The translations under genes and the position numbers were made by a program. From positions 1-64,000 of the forward strand of contig NZ_JGYV01000017.1 in NCBI RefSeq assembly GCF_000741575.1: a stretch of DNA of 64,000 nt, written 5' to 3'. This DNA is from Bifidobacterium cuniculi (GTDB taxonomy: Bacteria; Actinomycetota; Actinomycetes; Actinomycetales; Bifidobacteriaceae). The notes under the pieces are model-generated. The model made no database searches. It was given only the letters and a program-made list of their open reading frames with translations, and was not told the DNA's origin. Of this stretch, positions 46,820-56,260 are shown piece after piece. Numbering within the stretch: position 1 is the first letter of the stretch; each line of letters opens with the position of its first letter.

Positions 46820-47440
46820 ATGTCAGCTTCAACCATCGAAGCGAAACCGATCCTCAAGTGGCGTGTGGTGGACATCGCCGTCGCATCCGTCATCGGCGTC
46901 GCCTCCGCCCTCATCTACTGGGCGGTCGCATTGCTCACCTCCGCACCATGGAGCGTGCTTGAGGCAGCCATCCCCGGCCTGGCAGGCATCTTCAACGGCC
47001 TGTGGCTCTTCGCTGCCCCCCTCGCCGCCGTCATCGTACGCAAGCCTGGCGCAGCCCTCTACGCGGAAGTCGTCGCCGGCGTGCTCGAAGCGCTCATGGG
47101 CAACATGTGGGGCGGCGTCGAGACCTTCCTCATAGCCGTCGTCCCGGGGCTGGCCGCCGAGATCGCCTTCGCCGTCTTCGCCTACCGCAAGTGGAACCTG
47201 CCCGTCACCGTCCTCTCCGGCGCACTCGCCGGCGTCGCCTGCTGGGGCTACTCCTTCTTCACGCACCTGCAGGCCATCGACCTGGCGGGTTCCTACGGCA
47301 TCGTCTATCTGCTCACCACCGTCGCGTCCGGCGCGCTCATCGCCGGCGTCGCCATGTGGTACCTCTACCGCGCCATCGCACGCACCGGCGCACTCGACCA
47401 GTTCGCCTCCGGACGTGAAATGCGGCGCAAGGCCAACTGA
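46820..47440 (+). CDS. ykoE: ECF transporter S component YkoE (thiamin precursor uptake)
   Basis: 206 residues, five or six membrane segments. It begins with a KWRVVDIAVASVIGVASALIYW block and includes GLWLFAAPLAAVIVRKPGAAL and GNMWGGVETFLIAVVPGLAAE, the YkoE pattern. It is thought to bind hydroxymethylpyrimidine or thiamin. The TPP riboswitch in its leader supports this. AGAAAGG precedes the ATG at 46820. Its stop overlaps the next start (TGATG), so it is coupled to the energising fusion protein. Confidence 0.9.
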   Translation: MSASTIEAKPILKWRVVDIAVASVIGVASALIYWAVALLTSAPWSVLEAAIPGLAGIFNGLWLFAAPLAAVIVRKPGAALYAEVVAGVLEALMGNMWGGVETFLIAVVPGLAAEIAFAVFAYRKWNLPVTVLSGALAGVACWGYSFFTHLQAIDLAGSYGIVYLLTTVASGALIAGVAMWYLYRAIARTGALDQFASGREMRRKAN

Positions 47441-49980
47441 TGAACCATGAGGCACGTGCGGCCGGCGCCGCAGTCACATTCGACCGTTGGGGCTACCGGC
47501 ACGCCTCACGCAATCACTTCGCCGTGCGCGGACTCGACCTCGAGATCCGCGCCGGCGAACGCGTTCTGCTGCTCGGCGCTTCCGGCATCGGCAAATCCAC
47601 CATCCTCGAAGGCGCCGCAGGACTCCTCGGCGAAGTCGTCGCCGAAACGCGCGTCGATGCCGACGGCACCGCCATCAGCGAGGACGCCGACGGCGGCATC
47701 ACCGAGGGCCGCATCCTCATCGACGGCACGGACACACACCGGGCACGAGGCAAGGTCGGCCTCGTCCTGCAGGACCCTGACGCGCAGGCCGTCTTCCAAC
47801 GCATCGGCGACAACGTCGCCTTCGGCCCCGAAAACCTCGACGTGCCACGCGAACGAATCTGGCAGCGCGTGCAGGCGTCCCTCGACGCGGTCGGCCTGGG
47901 CGGCCTCAAGCTCGACCGCTCCGTCACCCACCTGTCCGGTGGCCAGCTGCAACGCCTCGCGCTTGCCGGCGCCCTCGCCATGGAACCGGACGTGCTCCTG
48001 CTCGACGAACCCACCGCCAACCTCGACCCGGACGGTGTGGCGCAGATCGTGGGCGCCGTCGGCGACGTACTGCTCCGTACCGGTTCCACCATGATCCTCG
48101 TGGAGCATCGTGCCGACCGGTGGATCTCCATGATCGATCGCGTCGTCGTGCTCGGACTTGCCACGGACGGGGCGCGCGCCGCCACCACCCAGCATGGCTA
48201 CGAGGAGGAAATCGACCGCACCGGCTTTTGCAACACCGTGGTCGTGGCCGACGGCACGCCCGACGAGGTCTTCAATGACCCCACGCTCGACTTCGCCGAG
48301 CTGGGCATCTGGGTGCCCGAGGCCTACCGGCGTCCCGGCGACCGCATCGAACGCATCCACACCGACGGGGAACCCGGATACGAGCCGAACCTCGGGTCCG
48401 GCGACGTCGTGCTGTCCACGCAGGAACTCTCGATCGGCCGTGCCGGACACGCCATCGCCGAGCACCTCGACCTTGATTTCCGTCCCGGACAGATCACCGC
48501 ACTCGTCGGAGCCAACGGCGCCGGCAAATCCACGCTTTCGCTCACCCTCGCCGGATTGCTCGCACCGCTCGGCGGACAGGTCGTCGCCGGCGCCGCACTG
48601 GCGGACGGCGCCCGGGGGAGCGACCCCATCGAATGGACCTCCCGGCAGCTCGCCTCCCGCATCTCCTACGTCTTCCAGAACCCCGAACATCAATTCGCCA
48701 CGTCCAGCGTCCTCGATGAAGTCATGCTCGGTCCCCGGCGCACCGGACTCAATGAAGACACCGCACGGAACCGTGCCATGGAGCTGCTGCGCCGCTTCCA
48801 CCTGGCCCAGTACGCGAACCAGAACCCGTACACGCTCTCCGGCGGCGAGAAACGGCGCCTCACCGTCGCGGCAGCCTTGGCTGCCGCACCACGCGTCCTC
48901 ATCCTCGACGAACCCACCTTCGGACAGGACCGGCGCACCTGGATGCAGATTGCACGACTCATCCACTCCCTGCGTTCCGACGGGGTGAGCATCATCGTCG
49001 TCACCCACGACCGCGACCTCGTCACCGCGCTCGGCGCACGCGTCGTCGAACTCGTGCCCGGCGAGGGCGAAGGCGAGTGGACGGCGGGGTGTGCCGACGC
49101 TACGGTCCCACCAAGCGATTCGCCGGACGGACTCTGGACAGTCCAGGAACCGTTGCCGGACGCCACCGTCGTGCCGGTCAAGGCCATGGGGGAACGGGCG
49201 GACGACATCAAACCGTCCAGCCGTTCGCCATTCTTGGCGTCCCTCAACCCCGTCTTTCGGCTTTTCGGTGCCTTCCTCGCCTCGTTGCCGCTGCTGCTCA
49301 GCCTCGACTGGGTCTCCGCTACGGTCGCACTCGGGCTCGAAGTGGTGTTCCTCATGGCCATCGGCTTCACCCCCTGGCGCATCGTGCGCTCCACCTGGCC
49401 CATCTTCATCGGCGCACCCGGCTCCGCACTCGCCGTGCTTCTCTACGGCAAGTCCGGCGGCGACACCTGGTGGCAGTGGGGCTGGATTCATGTCACCGAC
49501 CGGTCGGCCGAATTGGCACTCGCCACGGGCATTCGTATTCTGGCGATTGGCATTCCCGCCATCATCGCCGTGCTCGGCATCGACGCGACCGACCTGGCGG
49601 ACGGATTCAGCCAGATCCTTCACCTGCCTGACAGGTTCGTGTACGGCGGCCTGGCAGGCATGCGGCTGTTCTCCGTGCTGCAGGACGACTGGGCGGCACT
49701 GACCGCGTCGCGCCGTTCGCGCGGTTTGGGGGACGACAGCAAGATCAGGTCCTTCTTCCCGCAGGCCTTCGCGTTGCTGGTTCTTTCGATCCGCCGTTCG
49801 ACCACCTTGGCGGTGGCGATGCAGTCACGCGGTTTCGGCGGCGCGGGACCGCGCAGCCATGCGCGCGTCAGCCACGTGCATGCGCGCGACTGGTGGTTCC
49901 TGACGGGGTGCCTGGCCATCCCGGCGGTGGCGCTGGTGAGCGCCGTATGGGCCGGGACCTTCAGCTTCATGGGCAATTGA
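47440..49980 (+). CDS. ECF transporter A-A-T fusion (YkoD-YkoC type)
   Basis: 846 residues: ATPase 1 (about 10-255; Walker A GASGIGKST, signature LSGGQLQR, Walker B LLLDEP), ATPase 2 (about 325-540; GANGAGKST, LSGGEKRRL, LILDEPTFGQD) and a C-terminal EcfT-like membrane part from about 600 (SRSPFLASLNP; five hydrophobic segments; coupling helix AALTASRRSRGLG). In other bacteria ykoD (A-A) and ykoC (T) are separate. It powers YkoE. Between ATPase 1 and 2 is an 80-residue linker. It is the second fused A-A-T protein in this window (compare 2808-5048), with which it shares layout but clearly differs in sequence. Confidence 0.9.
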   Translation: MNHEARAAGAAVTFDRWGYRHASRNHFAVRGLDLEIRAGERVLLLGASGIGKSTILEGAAGLLGEVVAETRVDADGTAISEDADGGITEGRILIDGTDTHRARGKVGLVLQDPDAQAVFQRIGDNVAFGPENLDVPRERIWQRVQASLDAVGLGGLKLDRSVTHLSGGQLQRLALAGALAMEPDVLLLDEPTANLDPDGVAQIVGAVGDVLLRTGSTMILVEHRADRWISMIDRVVVLGLATDGARAATTQHGYEEEIDRTGFCNTVVVADGTPDEVFNDPTLDFAELGIWVPEAYRRPGDRIERIHTDGEPGYEPNLGSGDVVLSTQELSIGRAGHAIAEHLDLDFRPGQITALVGANGAGKSTLSLTLAGLLAPLGGQVVAGAALADGARGSDPIEWTSRQLASRISYVFQNPEHQFATSSVLDEVMLGPRRTGLNEDTARNRAMELLRRFHLAQYANQNPYTLSGGEKRRLTVAAALAAAPRVLILDEPTFGQDRRTWMQIARLIHSLRSDGVSIIVVTHDRDLVTALGARVVELVPGEGEGEWTAGCADATVPPSDSPDGLWTVQEPLPDATVVPVKAMGERADDIKPSSRSPFLASLNPVFRLFGAFLASLPLLLSLDWVSATVALGLEVVFLMAIGFTPWRIVRSTWPIFIGAPGSALAVLLYGKSGGDTWWQWGWIHVTDRSAELALATGIRILAIGIPAIIAVLGIDATDLADGFSQILHLPDRFVYGGLAGMRLFSVLQDDWAALTASRRSRGLGDDSKIRSFFPQAFALLVLSIRRSTTLAVAMQSRGFGGAGPRSHARVSHVHARDWWFLTGCLAIPAVALVSAVWAGTFSFMGN

Positions 49981-49991
49981 CGGTCGTTTTG

Positions 49992-50097
49992 CTTATGAGG
50001 GGTAGGTTAAGGGAAATGCCCGGCAGTATGGCTACGGCATTCCGCCGTTTTGCGGGCCTCATACCGAGGGCAATTCCCTTAACCCACCCCTCATAAG
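49992..50097. repeat. 106-nt imperfect giant hairpin
   Basis: Outer arms of 30 nt (49992-50021 with 50068-50097) pair at 28 positions. The 46-nt middle can pair further (GCAGTATGG with CCTCATAC). It lies between the ECF fusion gene and a convergent small gene, so it may be a bidirectional terminator. It is large and elaborate for that and could also be a MITE-like insertion or structured RNA. Confidence 0.65.
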
Positions 50098-50116
50098 GAA
50101 TTCTTGGCCGTTGCCG

Positions 50117-50308
50117 TCATTCCCACGGGTGCCGGGAATCGTCACGATGCCTGGTCAGGCGGTCGATAGCCTCAATCTGCTCCTCGAAGAGCTCCTGGCG
50201 TTCCTGATAATCCTGGCACGTTCGTTCCGACGCATTGAGCCTCCGGTCGTCGTAGTCCCCGTGGTGCCGCCCCAATGCATATCCGGCGATGAATGCTCCC
50301 AGTGCCAT
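50117..50308 (-). CDS. small hypothetical protein
   Basis: 63 residues: a short non-polar start MALGAFIAGYALGR, then a strongly charged helical stretch (TCQDYQERQELFEEQIEAID). AAAGGAG six bases before the ATG argues that it is truly translated. No family recognised. It lies between two long hairpins and stands alone as a transcription unit or follows the nucleotidyltransferase gene. Confidence 0.6.
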   Translation of the reverse strand: MALGAFIAGYALGRHHGDYDDRRLNASERTCQDYQERQELFEEQIEAIDRLTRHRDDSRHPWE

Positions 50309-50359
50309 GCAGCGCTCCTTTATGACGAGAGGCCTATTCCAAAGACTCCATTGTAGTTG

Positions 50360-50453
50360 TTGTCGTTGTGGCCGTGTGCTGCCGGCCTCCTAGAAATCTC
50401 TCGTTTTTCCGTGATATTTCTAGGAGGCCGGCAGCACACGGCCACAACGACAA
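50360..50453. terminator. 38-bp perfect hairpin with conserved apex
   Basis: Arms 50360-50397 and 50416-50453 are perfectly complementary over 38 bp with an 18-nt loop. It begins 6 bp past the stop of the nucleotidyltransferase gene (minus strand). The apex, GAAATCTCTC-TTTTT-CCGTGA-ATTTC, is almost the same as that of the 1650-1704 hairpin. Confidence 0.8.
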
Positions 50454-50459
50454 TCGGAT

Positions 50460-51281
50460 TCATCCATTGTTTGTTGCAGGAATTGGCCCACTCTGGTCCA
50501 TTTGCACCGCGCGTTCCATTTTCTGCACGATGGCGGCGATGTCGGCGTCCAGACGGTCGGGGCCGGTGAACATGTCCGCGAAGAGGCGATCGAGATTGGT
50601 CTTGAAATCGTCCGGCAGAAGTTCGCACTGTTCGAGGGCGATGGCCATCTGGCGCTTCTCGCCGGGATGGGTCATGCGGTTGAGTGCGAAGAGCACGTCG
50701 AAATAGGATTCCAGGAAGGCGGCCACGCGGTGGTTCACGCTCACCAGGTCGCCGCGGGACGCAGCCTTGTGAATCTGTGCGTCATAGGACGGCAGCACGC
50801 CGTGCATGAGCTTCATGTTGCGTTCGATGATGGCCTGGCGCAACGGTTCCGGATAGGGCACGTCGAAGCGTTCCTTGGCTGCTGCCAGCCGGCCGTCGCG
50901 GTCGTAGAGGACCGTGCAGGTGCGCAGGTTGTGCCACATGCAGGTCGTGTATCCGTTGGAAGGTTGCGCGTCCTCGACCACGCGCGCCAGGTCGGCGGTG
51001 AAGCCGTCGAGGTCGCGGTGCAACAGGTCCAGGTCGATGCCGTCCTTGAAGGTGCAGTTGTCCTCCGCCTCCCAGTAATGGTTGCCGATCTCCATGGCGT
51101 CGCAGTACTTGGCAAGCGTCGTGCGACGCTGCTCCAGCGGTACCGGTGCGGTGCAGTACAGGTAGACGTCATAGTCCGAGGCGGCATCGTTGCGGCCCGT
51201 GGCGCGCGAACCGCCCAAGGCGATGGCCTCGACCTGCGGCCAGTGCGAGAGTTCCCGGAACAGCTCCTGTGCCAAGTCCAT
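50460..51281 (-). CDS. nucleotidyltransferase-domain protein (DUF4037-like)
   Basis: 273 residues. The first 60 carry the polymerase-beta type nucleotidyltransferase signature ALGGSRATG followed by SDYDVYLYC, in which the two aspartates would bind metal; a third carboxylate is probably in DGIDLDLLHRD. The rest is helical, with RNMKLMHGVLPSYDAQIHKA. It resembles antibiotic nucleotidyltransferases and DUF4037 proteins; the substrate is unknown. GAAGGAG five bases before the ATG at 51281 excludes an upstream in-frame ATG. Confidence 0.78.
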   Translation of the reverse strand: MDLAQELFRELSHWPQVEAIALGGSRATGRNDAASDYDVYLYCTAPVPLEQRRTTLAKYCDAMEIGNHYWEAEDNCTFKDGIDLDLLHRDLDGFTADLARVVEDAQPSNGYTTCMWHNLRTCTVLYDRDGRLAAAKERFDVPYPEPLRQAIIERNMKLMHGVLPSYDAQIHKAASRGDLVSVNHRVAAFLESYFDVLFALNRMTHPGEKRQMAIALEQCELLPDDFKTNLDRLFADMFTGPDRLDADIAAIVQKMERAVQMDQSGPIPATNNG

Positions 51282-51388
51282 GGTTTCTCCTTCATGCCTC
51301 CATATATGGATCATATGTTTTGCAAATATTATCATGGAGCATTCGGAATAAGAACGATTTTATCCGCTAGATGGGATTGCGTAGGTTG

Positions 51389-52000
51389 TCATGCGACGAG
51401 CAGGCGGCGCAGGTCGGTGATTTCACGGTCGCACACCGTGTGCCCCATGCCCGGGTACCGCAGGTAGGTCAGGCGCCCCGTGGCCTCGAGGATATGCTCG
51501 CACTCGCGCATGTCGCCAGCTGGAATGTGGCGCTCGTCGGTGCCGTAGCACAGTATGTAGCGGGCGCGTCCTGCCACGGCGGGGCCGTGTTCGTCATGGA
51601 AGGAAGGGGAAAGCATCACGGCCGTGTCGAACAGGTCGGGATGGTCCTGCGTCAGCCGGTAGCACAGGTAGGCGCCCTGCGAGAAACCCATGAGCGTGAG
51701 CTTGCGTCCCTCGAACAGCGGCGAGGCGACGAGCCGTACGAGGGCGTCGCCGACCTCCCGGCACGCCTCACGGCGTTGCGCGCCGTCATGGCTGTGCGCG
51801 TACCAGGTGCAGCCGCCTAGGTAGGGCCGTTCGTGGGGTGCCCGGAAGGACAGGTACGCGGGGTCGATGTTCGTACCTTGGTAGATGGCGTCCAGGATGC
51901 GTTCCATCTCGGTCTCGTCATTGCCATAGCCGTGGAACATGAGATAGGTGCGCGGGTCGCGTTCGTCGCGGTTGAGCCGCATGGTGGCATTGAGCTGCAT
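51389..52000 (-). CDS. phospholipase/carboxylesterase-type alpha/beta hydrolase
   Basis: 203 residues. Catalytic serine in the elbow GFSQGAYLCYRL, aspartate in YGTDERHIP, and histidine in GMGHTVCDRE, with an oxyanion strand MFHGYGND near the start. This is the Phospholipase/Carboxylesterase (acyl-protein thioesterase) family, usually broad esterases. AAGG precedes the ATG. The next gene upstream on the strand is a DNA glycosylase, 13 bp away, probably co-transcribed. Confidence 0.85.
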   Translation of the reverse strand: MQLNATMRLNRDERDPRTYLMFHGYGNDETEMERILDAIYQGTNIDPAYLSFRAPHERPYLGGCTWYAHSHDGAQRREACREVGDALVRLVASPLFEGRKLTLMGFSQGAYLCYRLTQDHPDLFDTAVMLSPSFHDEHGPAVAGRARYILCYGTDERHIPAGDMRECEHILEATGRLTYLRYPGMGHTVCDREITDLRRLLVA

Positions 52001-52013
52001 GGGGATGCCTTAC

Positions 52014-52607
52014 TTATAGATGGATGGTGCAGTCGGGATTCGGGGTCATTCCGTCCGGTCCGAGGCGTTCGGCACACATGGCGATGATCTGCCCGGGTGT
52101 CCTGGCCGCATAGGCGGGGCTCGTGGAGGGCAACGGTACGAGGCTCACGTGGATGCCGCGCCGTTCGAACTCGGGACGCTGGTACTTCTCGAAGACCTCG
52201 AACGATTTCCTGCCGGTGGTGCAGATGATGCCTATGTCGGAGCCCTCGACGATGCCGGCCAGATCGCTGGGCACGACGTTGCGGATGCTTGCGTCGCTGG
52301 CGCCGAGGATGTCGCACGATTCAATGGGGTCCCACAGGGCGATGCGGTGGTGCAGCGCGAAGGCGCGGCGGCTGTCCTTGGTCGTTCCCGTCACGTCCGC
52401 CGGATCGTCCGGGTCTGCATACAAGGCCTGGAGCATGGGCCAGAAGCGGTTGCGCGGATGCATGTAGAAGAAACCGGCCTGTCGGCTGCGGGGACTGGCC
52501 ATGGTGCCCAGGAACAGGATGCGCGAGTCCGGTGCCCACAACGGTCCGAACCCGTGCTCGACATGCCGCCATTGCGGTTCGTGGATGGAGGTGCTTGGTC
52601 GACCCAT
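52014..52607 (-). CDS. uracil/hypoxanthine-DNA glycosylase family protein
   Basis: 197 residues. Motifs: ILFLGTMASPRSRQAGFFYMHPRNRFWP (read as GTMASPRS then HPRNRFW) near residue 30-60 and SLVPLPSTSPAY near 160, the pattern of Mug-like and DNA-deoxyinosine glycosylases in the UDG superfamily. It removes damaged bases during repair. The start ATG 52607 has TACGAT 7 nt before it on the minus strand, suggesting a leaderless mRNA, and the in-frame extension upstream has no family resemblance. Confidence 0.85.
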   Translation of the reverse strand: MGRPSTSIHEPQWRHVEHGFGPLWAPDSRILFLGTMASPRSRQAGFFYMHPRNRFWPMLQALYADPDDPADVTGTTKDSRRAFALHHRIALWDPIESCDILGASDASIRNVVPSDLAGIVEGSDIGIICTTGRKSFEVFEKYQRPEFERRGIHVSLVPLPSTSPAYAARTPGQIIAMCAERLGPDGMTPNPDCTIHL

Positions 52608-52699
52608 GTCACATATCGTAGACCGCCATGCGCATCGGGATGCAACGCCTCGCGCACCGATGAATCTCCTGGGACCCGACCCGTCCATGGAAGAGAATG

Positions 52700-53416
<717 letters not shown>

Positions 53417-53443
53417 ATAAGTTCCTTTGTCTCGTACACGTAT

Positions 53444-55108
53444 TCAGGACCGGTCGGCCAGGATCCGCAACGGCTCGTACCTCATCACGAACACCGCCGC
53501 CACCAGGGCAGACAGCAGGGTCAGGACCACGCCGACCAACAGCATCCAGCCGATGGTCGCCCAGTTCACGGTCGCATTGAGCTGGTCGATCATGTTCTGC
53601 GCATGCTCGCCGAAGCCAGGGGTACCCTGCGGGGCATCGGACAGCTGCGGAGCGGCCTGCTGGACGTCCGTAGCCGACGACCCGCCGTCCGGACGCTGCA
53701 TCTGCCGGCCGAACTGGCTCATCTGCTGGGACTGCTGCTCGACCTGCGAACTGAGCAGCGCATTCGACACGGGCACGCTGGTTGCCGCACCGACGCCGAT
53801 GCCGACCGCCAGGCCGACCAGCGTGACCACCAGCAGCTCGACGGCGAACTGCGTCGCCACCTTCGCCTTCTTGACTCCGATGGCGGTGAGCACGCCGATC
53901 TCGTACTTGCGCTCACGGATGTTGAACACGGTCAGCACCATGAGCACCACGGCGCCCACGGCCAGCACCACGATGAGCATGGTGGTGGCGAACTTGGAGA
54001 GGTTGTCGATCGCGACCATGCTCTGCTCGTAGCGTTCGACGTCCTCGGAAGAGATGGTGTATTCGTGGCCGAGGCCGGCCTTGCGCACATCCTCGACGAA
54101 GCGGTCATACTCCTCCTTGCCGGCGAAGACATAGGTGAAGCTCAGCTGCGCGCTCTGCACGGTGCGGGTGTTGCCGCGCGAGTCGGTGATCTCCATGGTC
54201 TTGTCCGGCGTCAGGCCGAGCTTGGTCAGCGTCGCCTCGTTCGTGTAGATGGCGTTCGCGGGGTCGGAGGCGGTGGAGGCCATGGGGCCGCCCTGCGGCT
54301 GCGCCTCATCCGTGGCGTTCGAGTAGATGCCCACGACGGTGAAGGTGTAGTCGGTGTCGGTGTCGGCGGCGTTGGCCACCGTGATCTTGTCGCCCACCTC
54401 GATGCCGTTGGCCTGGGCGAGCGTGTCGGAGACGATCACCTCGTCGGCGTCGTCCTCGCCGTAGCCGAAGGCTTCGCCGGAGCTCATGGTGAAGGAGCCG
54501 TTGGGGGCGTTGAGGATGGCTTCGTCGCTGGAGAAGCCGACCAGGGAGAAGTCGCCGGTGGTCACCGTCATGCCGCCCTTGCCGCCGCGCATGTCACCCA
54601 TGCCGCCACCCATGCCGCCGTCGGGGGCGGAGGGAGCGTCCTGCGTGTCGGTGGTGCCGGAGTCCGATGAATCCTCGGACGAGGAGGTGACGGTGCCGTT
54701 GGAGTCGACCGGCTCGATGCCGTCCTCGGCGGCGGCCAGCGAGGCGGTGACGGTGTAGTAGGAGGACCGTACGCCGTAGTCGGCCTTGGCGTATTCCTCG
54801 TAGTCGGCGAGGGTGAGCTGCTTGTCCGCCATCGACTGCTGCAGTGCGCTCATGTCCGGCTTCTCGCCGGATGTCGTGCCGTCGCTGCCGGAAGGCTGGG
54901 TGCTGCCCATGAGCGCGCGGCGGTCGAGGGAGATTTGCGCGGTGATCGTGGTGTTGTCCAGTGCGCTGGCGCGTGCCTGCTGTGCGGCCTGCACGATGGC
55001 GAGCGCTACGGTGGCGGCGGCGGTGATGATCGCGACGATGATGATCATCAGCGCGTTGCGTCCCTTGTTGCGCGTGACGTTGCACAGGGCGTTCCTGACT
55101 ATGAACAT
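53444..55108 (-). CDS. MacB-like ABC transporter permease
   Basis: 554 residues. One membrane segment at residues about 20-42 (ALMIIIVAIITAAATVALAIV), an extracellular MacB periplasmic core domain to about 370 with an unusual Gly/Met-rich loop (GGMGGGMGDMRGGKGGM) and Asp/Ser-rich stretch, then three segments at the end. It acts with the ATPase at 52700-53416 as an efflux or peptide-export pump. AAGGA four bases before the ATG at 55108 is the chosen start; the in-frame extension upstream is not coding-like. Confidence 0.9.
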   Translation of the reverse strand: MFIVRNALCNVTRNKGRNALMIIIVAIITAAATVALAIVQAAQQARASALDNTTITAQISLDRRALMGSTQPSGSDGTTSGEKPDMSALQQSMADKQLTLADYEEYAKADYGVRSSYYTVTASLAAAEDGIEPVDSNGTVTSSSEDSSDSGTTDTQDAPSAPDGGMGGGMGDMRGGKGGMTVTTGDFSLVGFSSDEAILNAPNGSFTMSSGEAFGYGEDDADEVIVSDTLAQANGIEVGDKITVANAADTDTDYTFTVVGIYSNATDEAQPQGGPMASTASDPANAIYTNEATLTKLGLTPDKTMEITDSRGNTRTVQSAQLSFTYVFAGKEEYDRFVEDVRKAGLGHEYTISSEDVERYEQSMVAIDNLSKFATTMLIVVLAVGAVVLMVLTVFNIRERKYEIGVLTAIGVKKAKVATQFAVELLVVTLVGLAVGIGVGAATSVPVSNALLSSQVEQQSQQMSQFGRQMQRPDGGSSATDVQQAAPQLSDAPQGTPGFGEHAQNMIDQLNATVNWATIGWMLLVGVVLTLLSALVAAVFVMRYEPLRILADRS

Positions 55109-55324
55109 GGTATCCTTCCTGCGGTTCGGGGCCATGGTTGATTGATGCGCTCGAAGCATAATGGCGTCAACGTGAGATAAGGCCATGGTTTGGCTGGGTG
55201 GTGCCGAATGATGTACTGGCAAGTGACTTGACGGTTGCTGGATGTTTGCCGAAAAACCGTGCGGATTGGCTGTGCATGCCGCATGGTGCGGACCTGTCGT
55301 GGCCCCGTGGGTACTGTGGCTGCC

Positions 55325-56194
55325 ATGCCAATGGATGCACAAGTGATGACCAACGAGAAGGCGGAACGCGTCAGGCGCATCGCCGAGCTGCATGACCGCA
55401 AGCGCCGCCGGAAGGCCGGTCGTTTCCTCATCGAAGGGCCACAGGCCGTGCGCGAGGCGCTGACGTGGATGTCAGACGTAGTGCGCGACCTGTACGTGAC
55501 GGTGGATGGCGAGGAACCCGACGCCGCCTTCCGCAACGCGGCCGCCGGACAGCTCGCAGGACTCGCGATGGGAGAGGGCATCTACGTGCACAAGGCCACG
55601 GAGAAGGTCATGGCGCATATGAGCCAGGATGCACAGGGCGTGCTGGCGGTGGGCGATCTTGCTGCGTGCCGGGAGGCACTGCAGACGGTGCCGGAAACTC
55701 CGAAGCCGTTCCTGGCCGCCTTCTGGCAGGTGCGTGACCCGGGCAATGCGGGCGCGGTCATCCGGTGTGCCGATGCCGCCGGCTGCGATGCGGTCGTCCT
55801 GGTGGGAGACTGCGTCGATCTCTTCAGCCCCAAGGTCATCCGGGCGACCACCGGTTCGCTGTTCCACCTGCCCGTGCTGGCTATGGACGAGGAGGGATTC
55901 CTGTCCTACTGTGCGGACCATGACGTCACGCTCGTCGCGGCCGACGTATACGGCCTGGAAGGCAAGGCGCCCGAGAGCCTGCCCGACCTGGTGCGCGACG
56001 GTGACGGCCTCGATGGCTCCATGGCGGTGCTCTTCGGCAACGAGGCGCGCGGGCTCGAACCCGGGATGCTCGAGCGCGCCGACCTCGTCTCCTCCATTCC
56101 CATCTACGGCAAGGCGGAATCGCTCAACCTCGCGACCAGTGCCGCGGTCATGCTCATGACCCTGGCCATGTCGAGTCGCAATGAAACAATGTGA
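55325..56194 (+). CDS. SpoU/TrmH-family RNA 2'-O-methyltransferase
   Basis: About 289 residues. The N-terminal substrate-binding part includes RFLIEGPQAVREAL. The C-terminal SPOUT knot has the three motifs: RDPGNAGAVIRCADAAG, LFGNEARGL, and IPIYGKAESLNLATSAAVML (knot and SAM site). It methylates a ribose in rRNA or tRNA. TACTGT lies 7 nt before the ATG at 55325, suggesting a leaderless start; an internal ATG eight codons on is an alternative. It precedes pheS, the common neighbour order in actinobacteria. Confidence 0.9.
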   Translation: MPMDAQVMTNEKAERVRRIAELHDRKRRRKAGRFLIEGPQAVREALTWMSDVVRDLYVTVDGEEPDAAFRNAAAGQLAGLAMGEGIYVHKATEKVMAHMSQDAQGVLAVGDLAACREALQTVPETPKPFLAAFWQVRDPGNAGAVIRCADAAGCDAVVLVGDCVDLFSPKVIRATTGSLFHLPVLAMDEEGFLSYCADHDVTLVAADVYGLEGKAPESLPDLVRDGDGLDGSMAVLFGNEARGLEPGMLERADLVSSIPIYGKAESLNLATSAAVMLMTLAMSSRNETM

Positions 56195-56260
56195 CGTCGG
56201 AAAACCATTGGAATCGTTCATGTTTTCAACGGTGTGACGACTGTGAGTGAAAGGTATCTC

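Noticed and set aside
49079..49631. plus-strand frame inside the YkoD-C fusion
   Set aside because: Off-frame shadow of the fusion gene, Arg/His-rich.
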